Positions 63,113 through 64,000 of a DNA stretch of 64,000 nucleotides are shown in pieces. The notes beneath the pieces are model-generated. The model was not told where the DNA came from. It saw nothing but the letters and a program-made list of their open reading frames with translations, and searched no databases. The DNA is from Litoditis marina (lineage: Eukaryota > Nematoda > Chromadorea > Rhabditida > Rhabditidae), in contig OZ038433.1 in assembly GCA_964036275.1 (NCBI GenBank), positions 186,001 through 250,000 on the forward strand, in the 5' to 3' direction. A program made the translations under genes and the position numbers. How positions within the stretch are numbered: the first letter of the stretch is position 1; each line of letters begins with the position of its first letter.

Positions 63113-63638
63113 ATGTCCAATCAATGGTTCGTCTGTTGTTCACTTTTCGTCGTTATGTTGTGCTACATTTGTCCAGCCTGCTACTGTGAAGTGAGTTCAA
63201 TAATGTTCTTTGAACAGGACAGAAAACTCGAAGGAAGATGCACGTGAAACTTTAAGCAAAAGGCAGATATGTTTTAACTCATTAAAATCAAATGAACTAG
63301 CATTTCTAGAAAAATTTAAACACGAAAACGGCCGATGTTCGCAAACGATTCTAGTTCAGTCTAACTATGTATTGTTTCTCGAATCCATCAAGTACGCTCA
63401 TTCTCATTTTAAACGTATATCCTTAGTAAATCTATTCCGATATAGGTTATTCGTTTTAATTCAGACCGTCCTAAAAGAAGGCCCCGCCCCTGCAACCGTG
63501 CAGCAGACAGCCAGCTGTGCAGAGAAGTGTGCTGATCATTTCATGGCAATGACAGGGAATCATCCCGAGTTCTCGGCTGTTCGACTCAAAGACGAATCGC
63601 TCAAATGCATCAGAAGGTGTCACGCAGGACTGCTTTAA
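63113..63638 (+). CDS. Small secreted twin-CX3C protein, 83 residues, two exons
   Basis: Exons 63113-63190 and 63465-63638 join in phase 0. Exon 1 encodes a hydrophobic signal peptide (MSNQWFVCCSLFVVMLCYIC). Exon 2 encodes the mature part, with CAEKC and, 26 residues on, CIRRC: a twin CX3C spacing compatible with two antiparallel helices joined by two disulfides. The same cysteine spacing occurs in small Tim proteins, but a signal peptide argues for a secreted protein here. The product is unrecognised. If the large minus-strand gene continues past 62167, this gene is nested in one of its introns in antisense orientation. Confidence 0.7.
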
Positions 63639-63988
63639 ATTCTATTTGATTGCGCAAAGTTCAGACACAAATTTAAAAAGACACCCCCTCCCCAGATTTA
63701 ATGCTTATTCATTTAAAACAAACGTATATAGAAAAACAGTTGATAAGCACTCGCCACAATTTAACTAGATCGAGCAAATCATAGTTCATCGAAGCATCGT
63801 TCAAATGTTCGAACATTCAACTTGAAACATAAGAAAATATGCCAGCTTTCATAATCTAATACTACTGACCATGGTAAACAAAATGACTGGGAAATTGAAC
63901 GATCAGCCCACTTTGGCCGGCGACCTGTTTTATTCCCAATAGGATGTGCGATGTGTAATTAGAACGATCATCATTGCTAGTTACAAAC

Positions 63989-64000
63989 TCGCCTTGCTGT
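63989..64000 (-). CDS. Possible next upstream exon of the large gene at the window edge
   Basis: At the very edge the minus strand reads ACAGCAAGGCGA followed by GTTTGT, a donor sequence also used by two established exons of the gene. Its phase (0) fits the first certain exon at 62167. Only 12 bases are visible. Confidence 0.3.

Noticed and set aside
1..64000. CRISPR array, bacterial operon or prophage
   Set aside because: Spliced eukaryotic genes throughout; the only regular array is the exon-derived 303-bp repeat.

Overview
The window looks like nuclear DNA of a nematode, probably a rhabditid. It is AT-rich, its genes are split by GT-AG introns with U-rich TTTCAG-type acceptors, and five genes have such an acceptor 5 to 41 bases upstream of the start codon, the usual arrangement for spliced-leader trans-splicing. 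The recognisable proteins are nematode-like: a PHY-2-type prolyl 4-hydroxylase alpha subunit, a degenerin and an AMPH-1-type amphiphysin. From memory, C. elegans phy-2, amph-1 and the degenerin unc-8 all lie on chromosome IV, so the window may belong to that ancestral linkage group. The species cannot be named from the sequence alone.

Layout. 1-3492: no supported gene. 3493-13429 (minus): complete 15-exon prolyl 4-hydroxylase gene; its last intron holds a 303-bp tandem array built from the end of exon 14. 13435-18403: about 5 kb intergenic, GA-rich in the middle. 18428-20575 (plus): first five exons of a degenerin, ending after the first membrane segment; no later exons were found. 20594-22477: repeats. 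22478-25540 (minus): complete seven-exon gene for an unrecognised 286-residue protein with a Cys/His-rich N-terminal module. 25582-30729: repeats, poly-C/poly-G tracts and one copy of a 1.1-kb composite element. 30730-37533 (minus): complete 12-exon amphiphysin (BAR, two NPF motifs, SH3). 39405-62167 and probably to the window edge (minus): 32 short exons encoding the C-terminal 1,109 residues of a large, mostly disordered acidic and Tyr/Arg-rich protein whose N-terminus lies outside. 63113-63638 (plus): a two-exon gene for an 83-residue secreted twin-CX3C protein, probably nested in an intron of that large gene.

All exon joins listed keep reading frame and splice phase; segment lengths were checked codon by codon. 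The genes do not form an obvious pathway: collagen maturation in the ER, an ion-channel fragment, endocytic membrane remodelling and an unknown scaffold-like protein.

Non-coding space is crowded with small mobile elements: at least six families of short inverted-repeat (MITE-like) elements, a tRNA-derived SINE family, and two copies of a composite element that carries an antisense SINE and ends in a GC-rich hairpin. The most unusual pattern is that in two unrelated genes the last part of an exon together with its 5' splice site has been tandemly duplicated into the following intron.
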